Below, one piece after another: positions 33,436 to 45,942 of a DNA stretch of 64,000 nucleotides; the first letter of the stretch is position 1; the number at the start of each line of letters is the position of its first letter. The position numbers were made by a program, and so were the translations under genes. The notes beneath the pieces were generated by a model, which worked only from the letters and a program-made list of their open reading frames with translations, was not told the origin of the DNA and made no database searches. The DNA is from Diphasiastrum complanatum (taxonomy: Eukaryota; Streptophyta; Lycopodiopsida; Lycopodiales; Lycopodiaceae): the NCBI GenBank assembly GCA_029204225.1, contig CM055106.1, forward strand, positions 43,313,003 to 43,377,002, in the 5' to 3' direction.

Positions 33436-33850
33436 CAATCTTCTGCATGGATAATCCACGGAAAATCTAGAGACTTAATCACGTGGATACCACGTGGATA
33501 TTAAAAAAAATTTATCCACACGGTATCCACGGTCCCTGCTCTCTGGATTTCGCGTGGATAATTTGCCATGCGATATCTACACAATATATACGCAAAAGCC
33601 GAGCCTTTTTTTTAGAATCTTACTATGGCGTGGATTATCCACGCGAAATTAAAATTCTCATTTTTGGCTCCCAGCGTGGAAGGTTTGCCCGACTGCCAGT
33701 TGTCGGAGTTGGTGTGGATAATTTATGCAGTTTGAATTTCATGACATCTGACTGATCTGCTGAAAAAAATGACACTTGCGTAAAACATCCACGTGCCCAT
33801 ATCCACCGTATATCCACACATATCCATGGCTATATCCACACGAAATTTTT
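33436..33850. repeat. Cluster of GTGGATA / TATCCAC motifs
   Basis: More than ten GTGGAT or ATCCAC hexamers in both orientations within about 415 bp, including CACGTGGATACCACGTGGAT and a palindrome GCGTGGATTATCCACGC at about 33,631. Such clusters of short motifs are typical of the subterminal region of DNA transposons. No target duplication was found. Confidence 0.55.
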
Positions 33851-33879
33851 TTTGCCCATGCGTCCTCCTTTGTATTGTA

Positions 33880-35692
33880 ACACTTACAAGCTATACGATC
33901 CTGATATCCAGCAAATCTTGTATAGCCGAGATACAGTCTTTATCGAGGATCAGTTCATCGACCTCATTGGCAAGGATATCCATTGACACGACAGTCCGAG
34001 CTTTTGGCTTAGGCATGTATTGTCGACTCACTTCGAGACAACAAATCATACGAAGATGTTTCTGCTACCCAGCAACAAGTCCCAGAAGTAGTTCATCAGT
34101 CGAATCCTCCAAGAAGAGTGAGCCGAGTGCGCACACAGCCCACAAGGTATACTCCTGAGTCTGCATGTCTCTTGATACAGGAATCGACGACAATCGAAGA
34201 GTCACTCAGCCAACCAGACTCTGATATCTAGAGAGAAGCTATGGACAGAGAGTATTCCTCTCTGATCAAGAATCAGACATGGTCATTAGTTGAAGCTCCT
34301 ATTGACTGCAATATTGTTGATTGCAAATGGATCTTTAAGATCAAATATAATGCCAACAGAGCAATTGATCAAAGGAAGGCTAGACTGGTAGCACAAGGAT
34401 TCACCCAGATCCCTAATGTCGACTACAATGAGACTTTTAGTCCAGTCATCAAACATTCATCGCTCCGAATGCTCCTATATTATGTTGCAGCTGCCGACCT
34501 CGAAATACATCAATTTGATGTACAAACAGCCTATCTGAATGGAGTTATACAAGAAGATATCTACATGATCCAGCCCGAAGGATACGTTCTAAAAGACATG
34601 AAGAATCATGTTTGTAAACTCCACAAAGCACTGTACGGCTTGAAACAGTTTGCCATAGCTTGGTTTCATAGGATTAACACATTTCTCATTGAACAAGGAT
34701 TCAAACCAAGCACTGTTGATTGCAACGTTTATTCAAAGTCAGGTAGCAATCCTTCATTATCATCACCTTGTATGTTGATGATACGTTGCTCTTCAGCAAC
34801 AATACCAATATGGTCAAGGATTCGAATTAGATGTTGTTCTTAGAATTTGACATGACTGATCTGAGCGAAGCTCACTTCTGTCCTGGAATTCAAATCCACA
34901 GAGACAGAGCAAATCGACTAATTTACATCACTCAACAAAGATATCTTCATAATGTTCTTAACAGATACAGTTCGATGAATTGTAAATTAGCTCACTCACC
35001 AACGGATCGAGGTCTACATTTGTCGAAGGACCAATGTCCCCAGAACAAGCAGGAAGAGGAGCATATGAGAGAGTATTAGTATCGATCGATTCTCGGATCT
35101 CTCATGTACGCAATGGTCTGTACAAGACCAGACATCTCTTTTGATGTTAGCTCACTCAGCCAATACATGACTAATCCTGGAATTACCCATTGGAAGTCTC
35201 TTATTTGAGTCATCAGATATATTTGAACTACCATGGACCAGTGCATCTGCTATTGAGATGTCAGAAATGACAATCTTCATTAGCTCAGTGGCTATGTTGA
35301 TGCAACCTGGGGAGGAGATGCAAAAAATCATACATCCACATCTAGATTTAAATTCTTCCTCAACGGTAGTCCCATTTTGTGGAACAGTTGTAATCAAACC
35401 TCTATCGCACTTTATTCTACTGAAGCTAAATATATTGCTGCTTCTCAATCTATTAAGGAAGTGTTTTGGTTGAGAAATTTGCTGACAGACATCAATCTGT
35501 ATCAGTACAGCCCTACAATTTTATTTTGTGATAACCAAAGTGCTATTGCCTTATTGGCCAACCCTAGATTTCATTCTAGGAGTAAGCACATTGAGATAAG
35601 ATATCACTACATCAGGGGCAAGGTTCTCGACAGAGAGGTAAGCTTAACAGAACGCAGGACATGGTTGCAAACACTTTCACGAAAGCAGTGAG
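33880..35692 (+). pseudogene. Degenerate Ty1/copia element Z: RT and RNase H, 5' truncated
   Basis: Starts in the integrase C-terminal region (YSRDTVFIEDQFID). The RT core at 34,241-34,843 carries WSLVEAPIDCNIVDCKWIFK, ARLVAQGFTQIPNVDYNETF and QFDVQTAYLNGVIQEDIYM. A frameshift follows at the catalytic box, where TATGTTGATGAT (YVDD, about 34,771) is in another frame. Then come thumb, VCTRPDISFDV, and RNase H with STEAKYIAASQSIKEVFWLR and FCDNQSAIAL. At least three stops or frameshifts. Gag, protease and most of integrase are absent. It differs from X/Y in sequence. A second RNase H copy is at 53,436-53,785. Confidence 0.85.
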
Positions 35693-36640
35693 TGTTAATG
35701 CACACAACAGATTTTGTGCATTGCTCAATTTGAAGATCAAGGCATTCACGGATCCAGATTAAGGGCGGTATTGGATTTACTCCTTCTACTCTCCTAAATC
35801 CCATTTTAATCTGCCTCCATTCATGTTGCATATTTACTAATGTTGTCACGCAGTCTGCATATTTACACGCAAATTTGCACAAACGAAGAAAAGGCAAACG
35901 AATCGCGACATTGTATTCTTACACAGGTTATGGTGACATGCGAAAAGGGGACACTATCTTACAGAATGCCAAAGGTGTCCTAAAAGCAAAGTCACCCTGT
36001 AAATCTAATCCTAAGGCTGTTCAGAAGAAGTGACGCACTTTTCACATCATCACCAACGTTCATTTCAGTACTGACTGACGTCGCACCCTTTTCATGCTCA
36101 CCCCATGCAATTGCGCTAACAGATTGGACAACGACTGCAGCCACCCACGATTTCTTTCAGATAGCACATCCACTCTGTACTTTCACATCTGCACACCTGT
36201 AATATCATGTATATATGTATTGGATATTATCTGAGTATTCAAGTGGATGAGGTTGATGAAACCAAGAAGAAGACAACATAGACGAAGTAGATGCCTTGTG
36301 CATTGATTCTTCATTTTGTCAAAATTAAGGTTTTATTCCTTTTTACAGATTGAAATAAGCTTCGCAGGGCATGCGGTTTCATCCGCTATTGTATTGTGCT
36401 CTACTGCATTATTGACTTGTATACTTGATATACTTAATCTGATACAGTTCATTGTTCTACGTTCAGATCTATGTCAATATTGCTATGCTTGTTCTTCATT
36501 TTGTCTGATCTTTCTAGTTGTTCTTTATAGTAATAGAAGATTAATTTTTAGTCTTGACTTTCGCGAATTATTCGCATTCCTCACTGTGCTAACTTGCACA
36601 GTTTTGTGTGGTGGGATGGTGGCGGGTACCAGCTAGATGT
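35693..36640 (+). repeat. Element Z 3' end and probable LTR
   Basis: After RNase H, AGATTAAGGGCGG (about 35,756-35,768) is a polypurine-tract-like sequence followed by TATTGGATTTACTCC, a decayed TGTTGG LTR start. ATGTATATATGTATT at about 36,208 is a possible TATA box. The right end could not be set. Partly repeated at 53,786-54,215, which lacks the polypurine stretch. Confidence 0.5.
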
Positions 36641-37098
36641 ATTGAAATAGGTTTTGCTTTATGGTGCTTTATGAGTACTGTATACTTTTCAGCTATGTTT
36701 TTTCTTGCTGGTTTATGAATAAAGGGTTTAAAAGGTTTGATCTTGACTTGTCAACCGGAGGTATGTTTATTTAATCTCTCTCTCTCAACTCACATTATTG
36801 TTATTTTTCATCTCAAATCTAAGAAAACCTAAAAAAATCCTAAAAGATGAAAAATCAATGCCTCTCTCTCTTGTGCAATCATGATGCGCTCATGCCCTCC
36901 TCTCTCTTCACATTTTATACATTTGCTCTTTCTAGAAACTTCTCTTTCCGTAGCCACATGTTCTCTCTATAGAAAGTTTGAAATGCACATGTCATTTCCA
37001 ACCCATTTAAACCGCACTTCAAATGCCCTTCAAATACTTTTTAGGGAAAACATGGACTAATAAGAATAGACAAAAACCTTTTTGTCTATCATTGCCCA

Positions 37099-37161
<63 letters not shown>

Positions 37162-38869
37162 GAAGGGAGAGGTAGAATAAATGACGAACACGAACGAGAA
37201 AGGAACTCGAACAAAAAAATGTCCGTGCATAGTGGAATGAGTTAAACGTCTCTCTTCGTAAGCATGACTACGCCTATCAGAATCAACAGAACTTTAGTGA
37301 TGGAAATCACAGTCATTCTAGATTACGTAGCCAAAGATTAATGGATGAAGCGCTAGATGAATAATTTGTCGCGAATTGCAAGACAAATTATATGTCACGA
37401 ATGATTCGCGAAGAGCTAGACTGTGCTCGACTGATAATGACAAGTGTCAATGTTGAATGTTAGTAGTTATCCATGTACAAAATAAGTAAACCAAACTTGA
37501 CAGCTTGCAGTATTAATGAGATTATATAGTCTAGTCTTCCCTACGTAATGTGACTTATAGCAATAGGCCAAACCATACCCTCACCATATAACCATTCATG
37601 AGAGAGAGAGAGAGAGAGGTTTCCTTAACATATTGATAAGCACTCAATGTTTTAATATATACAACTATATAATTAAATGTTATTTTCGTGAGGGAATTGG
37701 TCATACATTCATGCTTGCAAATACTCGGTACAAAGTTACTAATGGATGAAATAACAAGAATGTTATGGTATCATACCAAAAAGCCTTACCATAACAGTGA
37801 AATTGTTGGATTGACAATGAAAATTTATCTTTTTTTGCATTTAGGTTCAAACAAATGCATTTAATATCATTTTTGCTAAAGAGTTAAGTATGGGTAATTT
37901 AAGTTATCATGATGATTCATTAGTTTTTTTTAATGTTCTAAGTTGGAAGAGCTTATAGTATCACAATCAATACCACATAAGTACTGGTTAAAGTGTTTAC
38001 AATCATAGAACTAAGAATGCATATTGGAAAAAAAGACTAACAATTGTGTACGAAACGATTTTCCTAACAAATAGGTGACCTTCATTTGATGAATGTTTCC
38101 TACAATGGATTTAATATTTTGATCATAAAATATGTCTATCATTTGGAATTCTAAAGATGACAAGGATTCAAGAATATTCACGAATAGTATTTACAATAAT
38201 CATGATTAGTATCCAGATATTTTAGTATACTCAATATTCACAAGTATTTACGATCAATATTCACAAGTATCTATGATCAATATGTATTCACAAGTATTTA
38301 TGATCAGTAGTATTCACAATAATCACAATTAACATTTAAGATATTCACTTTTTAGTATTCACAATCTTAGATAATCGTCGCCCATGATCAATAATGTAGC
38401 CTTTGGGACACATCTTTGACAAGTCGATTAATTCTTCATCCAATATATGAAAGAGATTTTGTATACATCCTACAAAAGACACTTTCAGAAACAATACAAA
38501 TACATTGTCAACAAATTTACCAAAACAATAGAAGATTTTGAACCACGAGACCAAGTAGAGACAACTGAGACAAAGAGTATGTTGAGGAGTAGGAGCCAAT
38601 GTCGGAAAAGAATGACACGTGAACTCTTTTCATTTGATGAATAGTACACGAGAATCACACTCGTTAACTATCTTTGGTGTAGAATTCACATTAGATGTAT
38701 TTCATGTCTTAGCCAAAAACCAAACACTACTATTGCAGGAGAACACCCTTAAGTCATTGTCACCTCCTACAAAGAACACATACAAATAGAAGCATTTGAT
38801 GTTCTAAACTTATCTCACTTGAACCAACAATAGTGGAAAAACCATAGTATGTTTGAAATTTTTGATTAG
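36641..38869. repeat. Non-coding block duplicated at 54,215-56,152
   Basis: No gene. Contains (CT)n at 37,101-37,158 and a short minisatellite at 38,160-38,345 (unit about TATTCACAAGTATTTATGATCA). It matches the second copy closely up to about 38,575, where the second copy jumps by deletion into an L1 LTR fragment. Confidence 0.75.
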
Positions 38870-39260
38870 CTTTACAAAATATGATTCGCTACATCATCAA
38901 AATCATCCTTAGTGTCAATCAAATTATCTTCTCTTACTTCGATTAGATCCTTTTTTTTTCTTAACATCTATGTACAGAATCTAGGGCTTGTACTTTCATG
39001 GCTTCCTCTATCTTTTCATCTTCAGTTTCTTCTTGAACAACATCAACTTGATCAGAAATTATCATGAGTGAGGGTGATGGCGACATCATCTTTATCTCTT
39101 GCTTCGTCATCATATGAGCTGGATTAACATCCTATTGTTGATTACAAACATCTTGCATTTCTTCAAAAAATGAGTCGATTTGATTACAAACATCTTGCAT
39201 TTCTTCAAAAAATGAGGCATTATCAGCAGTTGTTTTATTGTCATTTCTACATAATGGCCA
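38870..39260 (-). pseudogene. Acidic protein C-terminal remnant (copy 2)
   Basis: Reverse complement of the copy at 29,395-29,755. The segment with CAAGATGTTTGTAATC is duplicated here (39,140-39,210), making a short repeated frame. No intact frame. Confidence 0.4.
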
Positions 39261-39640
39261 AATGTAAATAATTGCTTTCGCATTTTTTTAACCTTGTTTT
39301 TTGGATTATCTACTAAGTGAATTTGCATGTGGCAGCTAATGAGGATAGATTACCACATGCAAATTATTGCTTTTGCAATTTTTTTAACCTTGTTTTTCTA
39401 GATTTTTTTGCTAAGTGAATCTGCATGTGGCAGCTAATGAGGACATATTAACGCACACATGCAATTTTTTCTAGAATGTGCATGTGGATAGATTATCACA
39501 TGCAAAATATTGCTTTTGCAATTTTTTTAACCTTGTTTTTCTAGATTTTTTTGCTAAGTGAATTTGCATGTGGCAGCTAATGAGGACATATTACCGCACA
39601 CATGCATTTTTTTCTAGAATGTGCATGTGGCATGTGGCAC
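39261..39640. repeat. Tandem repeat, about 105-bp unit (copy 2)
   Basis: Three to four units beginning around TTGCATGTGGCAGCTAATGA at 39,322, 39,421 and 39,563, each followed by an AACCTTGTTTTTCTAGA stretch. Confidence 0.8.
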
Positions 39641-40349
39641 CCATACATTGGCTATCTACATGCACATGAATTTCCATGTTTTGTGTCAATTCTTTACTAG
39701 ATATCCACATAAGAGTTGTGGTGGGAAGGCTCACAAAAATTTGCTTCAAATTTTATATGAGATTTCTGCTCGTGGAGTTGCGTCCATAATAAAAGGAAAA
39801 CTAAACACTTGCCATTATGATTAGTGATATATATATTTAAGATTTTAAACCTTAATCTTTGGAGGACATGGACCTCATGTAGCTCATCATAACATCTTAA
39901 GAGACCATGGAAAATTTTGAAATTGTGAAGTTCTATCTTTTTGAGTGGTCTATTTTTTGCACAATTCTTGGAAAAAGCTACATGTATGCTAACTTACAAT
40001 GAAGTCTTCATGAATTTTGATTTTTTTAAATAATGATAGCTACATTCTCAACAAATCAAGAAAATTTAATCAATGTGTTATTGTTGTTGTTGTTCTCAAT
40101 GTGTCACTTTATTGAATGGGCTAATTATTATAGTCAAAGAAAACATTTAGTAGTCATAGGATTTTAGAAGACAACATCCGAGTTGAAAGGTTTAGTTGAC
40201 ATTTTGGTTCAAAACTCAACATACTCTCGAAGATGTAGTCTATCAATGGAAAACTGAGGGAGGTGTCCTAAACACAACAAACTTCATAAGTTCAAGCCAT
40301 AAAACTTGTGGTGAGGACAAAAGTTGAAATCCTTCCTCAAGTAAGCCAC
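39641..40349. repeat. Non-coding duplicated block (copy 2)
   Basis: Reverse orientation copy of 23,760-24,620. No gene. Joined at about 40,350 to the middle of an L1 LTR, so the RNase H 3' part and LTR start seen in the other copies are deleted here. Confidence 0.7.
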
Positions 40350-41064
40350 CCAAGGTCCACATCATCCACATTGCCTCGTCCGACGCAGACCACATCACAG
40401 TTCACTTTAGTACTTTTTAGTAACTGCACTATTTCATGCTCGTTGCCCATGCAGTCATTGTAATTGTTTCATGTGTATATACATAACAACAATTCACACG
40501 TGCATACAATATGTAAGAGGGAACTATGACGAACACACGTGCAAGTGGAGAAGAGTGAATCGGAGTTCCTGCGTGAAGCCCATTGTGTCTTAACTATATG
40601 ATTCCACAGAATCAGAGATATCTGAGAGAGTGAAAGTCATTCAAAAAATAGAGATACTTATTTAATTTGTAACTAGCTAAGTAAGATCACTACACATAGT
40701 GCACCACTACTGTGAACCATTCTTGGACACGGGATCATGATCTGATTGTTGTATTTACAACAATTTAATTCAGATTCTCTAATTTCTTATGTGTATTCTA
40801 CTACGAATGCTTTCTGATAATTTTCTTTGTCAATTGACACTCACTCAATTTAGAATGTCTAATCTTGAAGGAAGCATGGTTGTCTCAGACACCTAATTGT
40901 TTTTCGCTCCCTTCATGGTTGTCCTTCACACCTACCAGACATTCTTCCATTTGATCTAAGTCAATGTTGATATTGTAGTTTGGTAAAGCTGATCATGTTA
41001 AAGTTCTCTATGTTGGAGTTGTGTTTCTTATTCCGCACTTAATTTCTTCGAGAGCCCTCCAACA
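40350..41064 (+). repeat. L1 solo LTR, 5' truncated (copy in Y2)
   Basis: Ends GAGAGCCCTCCAACA at 41,064, followed by GGTAG, the target duplication equivalent of CTACC on the element strand. The first ~340 bases, including the microsatellite, are deleted. Confidence 0.8.
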
Positions 41065-42709
41065 GGTAGCTGCGACATATTTGGACTCTCTAGAAGACAA
41101 GGAAATGCAATTTTGCTTTCGAGTATTCCATGGAATGGGTCCTCCTACTAGAAAGCAAAGCTTGCCAGACATGGATTTTCGTGTGTCCACATTACCGGCC
41201 CAATCAAAGTCAGAATAAGAAGGTAATGTTAGAGTGTCCTCTGAGTTTTCCTTATAACATAGAGCATAGTGCTTAGACGCCTGAATGTATCTTAATACTC
41301 TTAGTAGAGCTTGTGCCAATGTGCTAACTGCATAGGCAAGATTGGGTCATGTGCAAACCATGGCATACATGATCGATTCAACTATCGATTCATAGGGGTA
41401 TTTGCACATCTCCTTCTTCTCTGCTTGAGTCATTGGCACATGTCCTTCGACAGTTTTAATCTTGGATCCAAAGGTGGAGTCTATCGACTTGTAGTTTTCC
41501 ATGCCATATCTGTAGAGTACACTAGGTAGACACCTTTCTTGGCTTATTGTGATACTTTTGTTTACTCTTTCTTTGGCTATCTCGATTCCAAGAAGGTAAT
41601 GTATAGGGCTTGAATTAGTTATTTTGAATTCCTTCCACAATAGCAACTTTGTCTCATGAAGTAACTAGTTCGAATTGTTGATGATCAAAGATTCATCAAA
41701 TTATATAGCTATTATGACATAGCTTGAGTCTCTGTGTTCGAGATAAACATTAGAGTTAGCAGATTTAGGAATGAAGTCATGCTGCAACAAGGATCGATAG
41801 ATTCTATTGAACCTGGCCCTTGGAGCTTGCTTTAGCCCATACAGAGCTTTTTGCAACTTACACACTTTGTGTTCTTGGCCTTGAGGGAAGTAACCGTTGG
41901 CTTGATAGATGTAAATATCTTCTTATATGTATCCATTCAGACAAGCAGTCTGAACATCAATCTGGTGAACTTCTAGATCTTCGACAGTTGTGATAGCAAG
42001 TAAAGATCGAATTGACTGAAGTCTTACAACTGGACTAAAAGTCCCTGTGTAGTGAGCTTTCCATTTGGCTTTCAAACCATGTGGACTGAGCTTCAACTTG
42101 AAGATCGACTTAGTGTCAATAATGTTTGCATTAGGAGGAGCTTCAACAAGACACCAGGTCTTGCTCTTCATCAGTAAATTATACATCCATGATAGTGTGC
42201 CAGTTGTCTGCATTCGAATTTGACAGTGCTTCTGCTACTAAGGTAGGTCCATCATAACTGATGAATGCCTAAGGGATGTAACGATCAGGCTGATGTCGAC
42301 GTTGGGCAGATCTTTGAACAAAAGTCAGTTGCTGAGATGATGATTCTCCTTGTTGTGCGACATGGGTATCTTCGATTGTCGGAACAGTCGTAGGTCGAGG
42401 CCTTTCGATGGTGATGGGAGTTGTTGGAACTAATTATTGCATTGGCTGCTTCTACTTGAAGTCGTAGAATTTGTCTTCAAGGAACACAACATCTAGACTA
42501 CTGACCGAGATGTGGCTTGACGCAACGTAATGGATTTGACAAGCTTTGTGTGATGTCGAGTATCCAATGAAGATACTCCTACAGCTGATAGGGTCAAGCC
42601 CCTTTCTCAGATGAGACGGAATCTGCACATAACCAAGATAGCCAAACACTCGAAGGTGCTTGAGACTTGGTTTGTAGCCATGGAAGATTTCGAAGGAAGT
42701 GTAGAACAC
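41065..42709 (-). pseudogene. Copia element Y2: C-terminal integrase linker, RT and RNase H
   Basis: Antisense pieces: FYTSFEIFHGYKPSLKHLRV (42,650-42,709), RT with TWCLVEAPPNANIIDTKSIF and VVRLQSIRSLLAI, thumb with WKEFKITNSSPIHYLLGIEI, and RNase H with SDFDWAGNVDTRKSMS and ESKYVAAT at the solo LTR. The catalytic YFDD box reads stop-F-D-E near 41,700, so RT is inactive even apart from frameshifts. Confidence 0.8.
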
Positions 42710-42722
42710 CTCAACAGACAGG

Positions 42723-43525
42723 TGTCAGTTCTACCAACAAAGTGCACAACAGTACTCAAATCAACAAAGGTTACAGAAACTCGAAACTCGAACAATTCGA
42801 TTTCCGAAATTGAGAAGCTTGAACATGAACTCGAACAAATAGTTGTTGTGAAACTATCGCGAACAATTTCTTGTTCGAACTTTAAGCTCAAGGCTCCGAA
42901 TTATCGCGAACTCAAACTATTCGCGAATTTGTCTCAAAATATCAAGAAGACTATCGTGAAGCAAAAACTGTCAAAGATACTTTCGCGAACAAAATATTGT
43001 CACGAATCTTTTGAGAACACCTATTTGTCATGAATAGAGAATCATTCAAGAATCTTTCACGAATCTTTTGAGAATCTTTTGACTCTGAGAAACCAAAACA
43101 TTGTTGAATATCAACCGTCAAAACGAAAGGACATATCTTGTAACAATATAAATATTGTGCACTTATAGTAATAAGGTATACTCTCAGATTCAAGCTCAGA
43201 CTTAGATTCAGACTGACTTATTTACTTATGCACTTGCGCACTTATGTACTCTTTGTAAGAGAGAGACCACAAGGCAGCAAGAAATGTATATCGATTCAGA
43301 CTCAAAATTATAAAAATTCATAATCTGATCAAAGTTTCAGTCGTTTATCTGATTATCTAGTTGTTTATCACATAGTCTATCACATTCACACATAATTCAG
43401 TCATAATAGAATTGTTCAATTTGTACATAGATCTGATTCACGCATGATTAAAACGTTGATATTGGTGTGATTTGTTCAACCTCTAATCGCATTCTCTGAG
43501 GAAGAATTCACAAGAATTTTCCTTC
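42723..43525 (+). repeat. Solo LTR, family L2, in Y2 integrase
   Basis: Starts TGTCAGTTCTACC after ACAGG and ends near TTTTCC. ACAATATAAATATTG at about 43,144 is a TATA-like box. Many short GAATCTTTTGAGAA-type repeats. Exactly the same insertion site as 57,637-58,469. The region splits integrase between YSSTK and VEVFYTSF. Confidence 0.7.
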
Positions 43526-44030
43526 ATGAAGTTCCTGGGTTGACTACTTTGGTGCTTGAATAGTTATGCAGATAGCAGCTTTTAAAACTATTTCAGCCCA
43601 GAAATTCTTGGGGAGCTGAGCATTTGACGTCATCGATCATGCTGCATTGAGTAATGTTCGGTTTTTCCTTTTGGCTATTCCATTCTGTTGTGGTGTGTAG
43701 TTGGTGGTGAACTGAGGATGAGTGTCTCATGATGATAAGCAATCGGACATTTCGTTTGACAAGAACTCTCCATGATTGTCTGTACACAGGGTCTTGAATC
43801 TTTGACCAGTCTGTGTTTCAACAAACTGCTTGAATTCTTTGAGACTGTTAAATGCCTCAGACTTGTTCTTAATGAATATAATACTGGTGAATCTTGAATA
43901 GTCATTGATAAAAGTGATAAAATATAGTGTTGAACCCAGAGAGGGAATACTCACAGGGCCACACAAATAACTACGTTGAAAATGAAAATCATCTATCTTG
44001 ACTTTGGGCTTGCTACAAACTTCTTACTAT
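43526..44030 (-). pseudogene. Copia element Y2 integrase core
   Basis: Antisense frames contain FITFINDYSRFTSIIFIKNK and TLCTDNHGEFLS, the first two catalytic aspartates of the copia integrase, and AEIVLKAAICI near the L2 junction. The N-terminal zinc finger is missing; the remnant is joined at its left end to L2. Confidence 0.8.
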
Positions 44031-45050
44031 GCAAGTATGTTGTTTCATAATGTAAATGCCAAATTTGGCCTAGATGGAACTCGAGCTCTATGGAATTATC
44101 ATATCTAGTTGGTAGAATACAACTTGCATATAGATTGTAGACTTAGAAATAGCATTAATATGCTTGTAGAAACTCATGGCATATCACATTCATTTATTGT
44201 AAGTGATCCATAGTGACATGCAAGGCATGCACAAAGTGAAATGGACACATGCATGATGATTTCAGGAAACCTTCGCCGAGTTGCAAACACCTTTCGTTCT
44301 ATCCACAGAACCTTCAGTTTGAAGGGCAAAGATTAATTCCCAGCAGATTTCTAGAAACATTAGAAAAATCGTCAAAAAACACCAAAAAATCAATATAACC
44401 CTAAAAATATAGAAAAAGAACCTTCGCCCGATTCACTGTGCTTAGGTGTGATTCAGATCTATCTACTACCAGGTCGGTCAAGAATAATACCAAAAATAGG
44501 AAGGATTTTAGAGGATCAGTTGTCATATTGCCATAATTTTGCCAAAAAAGTCACTGTTTTGCAAAATTGCCAGTATTACTCTTGAACCTTTGCTAGAACC
44601 TTCGCCGAGTTTCCAGAACACTTTATAGTAAAATATTATTTTTGAGTTTGGCGAAGATTCTTCATGATCAGATCATAGAAATTCTTGAATTTTACCCTCT
44701 CCAGGCTATAGAAACTATAATTTCTTGTGTCAGAAACCTTCGCTCGATTTTCCATAGTTGTATATGTGTCAAATATTTCACCTGAGAGGTCAACGAAGGT
44801 TACTTTTCAAGAAATTGCCAAAAAAGTGTCGAGAAAGTTTTTTATTTCCAAAATAGCATTGTTTAACTTTCGTCAAGCCAACCTTCGCCTAGTGAACCTT
44901 CGCCAGTCCTATTTTTAGTTTTTGATTTTCCAGATCAAGTCTCTGTCAAAATTTGGATCAAATTTGATATATTTTGAATTGGGTTCTGAGAAATTTATCA
45001 TTTTTGAGAACTTTCGATTGATCAAATCTCAAAAAACTTTTTCATGATAT
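44031..45050 (+). other. Flank and gypsy G2 leader (copy in 44 kb block)
   Basis: 44,031-44,272 matches 58,981-59,206. From 44,275 the sequence matches the G2 leader at 61,320-62,110. The leader is full of ACCTTCGCC(G/C)GA-like motifs in both directions. The join at GATGATTTCAGG lies at a shared TTT, indicating a deletion of the LTR and primer site present in the other copy. Confidence 0.7.
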
Positions 45051-45060
45051 AGAATCAGGA

Positions 45061-45240
45061 ATGGTGGCAGATATACCTGTCAGGATTGTAGGAGTACAGT
45101 TCGTCATTACTTTCGTAGTGATGGACTTACCAGAAGCGCCTAATGTTTACCGAGCTCTATTGGGACGACCATGGTTACGAGTTGCGCAAGTAATTCATAA
45201 CTGGAGTACTGGAAAAATCACTTTTGAAAATCGTTAACGT
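45061..45240 (+). pseudogene. Gypsy G2 protease C-terminal fragment
   Basis: Frame MVADIPVRIVG...VVMDLPEAPNVYRALLGRPWL, with the LLGRPWL motif at the end of retropepsin-like domains of Tat/Athila-type gypsy elements. The catalytic DSG part is deleted together with Gag. Stop at 45,238. Confidence 0.7.
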
Positions 45241-45250
45241 GTAGTTAAAA

Positions 45251-45942
45251 TTGATCCTACAACTTGGACTATCAAACCAGTGGTTCAAAAAGAGGATGAC
45301 AATTTGTCAACAACGGATCACACTTGCGACCGACCACAGAAAAATTTGGGAGTTCATTACGATTTTGAAACAAATACTGTCAATTGGAATGAAGCTCTTG
45401 CAACGATTGACTGTACAACAGGATATATGTGTCAACAAGATATTCAAGTAGAGTTGAGCGATATATCCCTATTAGATCAAACTTTGGATACACCAATCAC
45501 ATTTCCACTAAATGTGCTGAATGTAGTCTGGATATCAACAGAACCTATACCAGATCCGATTGAGGATGATCTCATACCAATGAGCCATGCCTTGACTTAT
45601 GATGGCAATGCAGAACTTACAGATGAGCAGATTCTAAATCATATGGATCCTACCAGATTTGGAGTGCCTAATATTCCTGATGAACCAACAATCAGACCGC
45701 CCAAGGCAGTTATAGTAAAGGAAGACAAGATCACAGGATCGATGATGAAGAAACAAGCTAAGCAACATTATAATACGGTCCTAAAATGGAAAAATCCTCC
45801 TCAGAAGATTTATTCAAAGGAAGTGCCACTTTTATTGGATAAAGGCAAAGAGAAAGTTGAGGATGATTCTTCGAGTCAGATTTCTAGTAAGACATCATCA
45901 TCTAGGAAGTCTTCCCCTTTGAAGAAAGCTTTATCATCTTGA
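45251..45942 (+). CDS. Gypsy G2 protease-RT linker
   Basis: A long frame (from 45,280, 220 codons) without a recognised domain between protease and RT, with LTDEQILNHMDPTRFGVPNI and a Lys/Ser-rich end (SSSQISSKTSSSRKSS). Such a large spacer is not seen in element A. It is open across 660 bases although neighbours are broken, so it was under constraint or is young. Function unknown. Confidence 0.45.

Noticed and set aside
33500-33800. TTATCCACA-like sequences resembling bacterial DnaA boxes
   Set aside because: Plant nuclear context and mirror-image GTGGATA motifs make a transposon subterminal cluster more likely.
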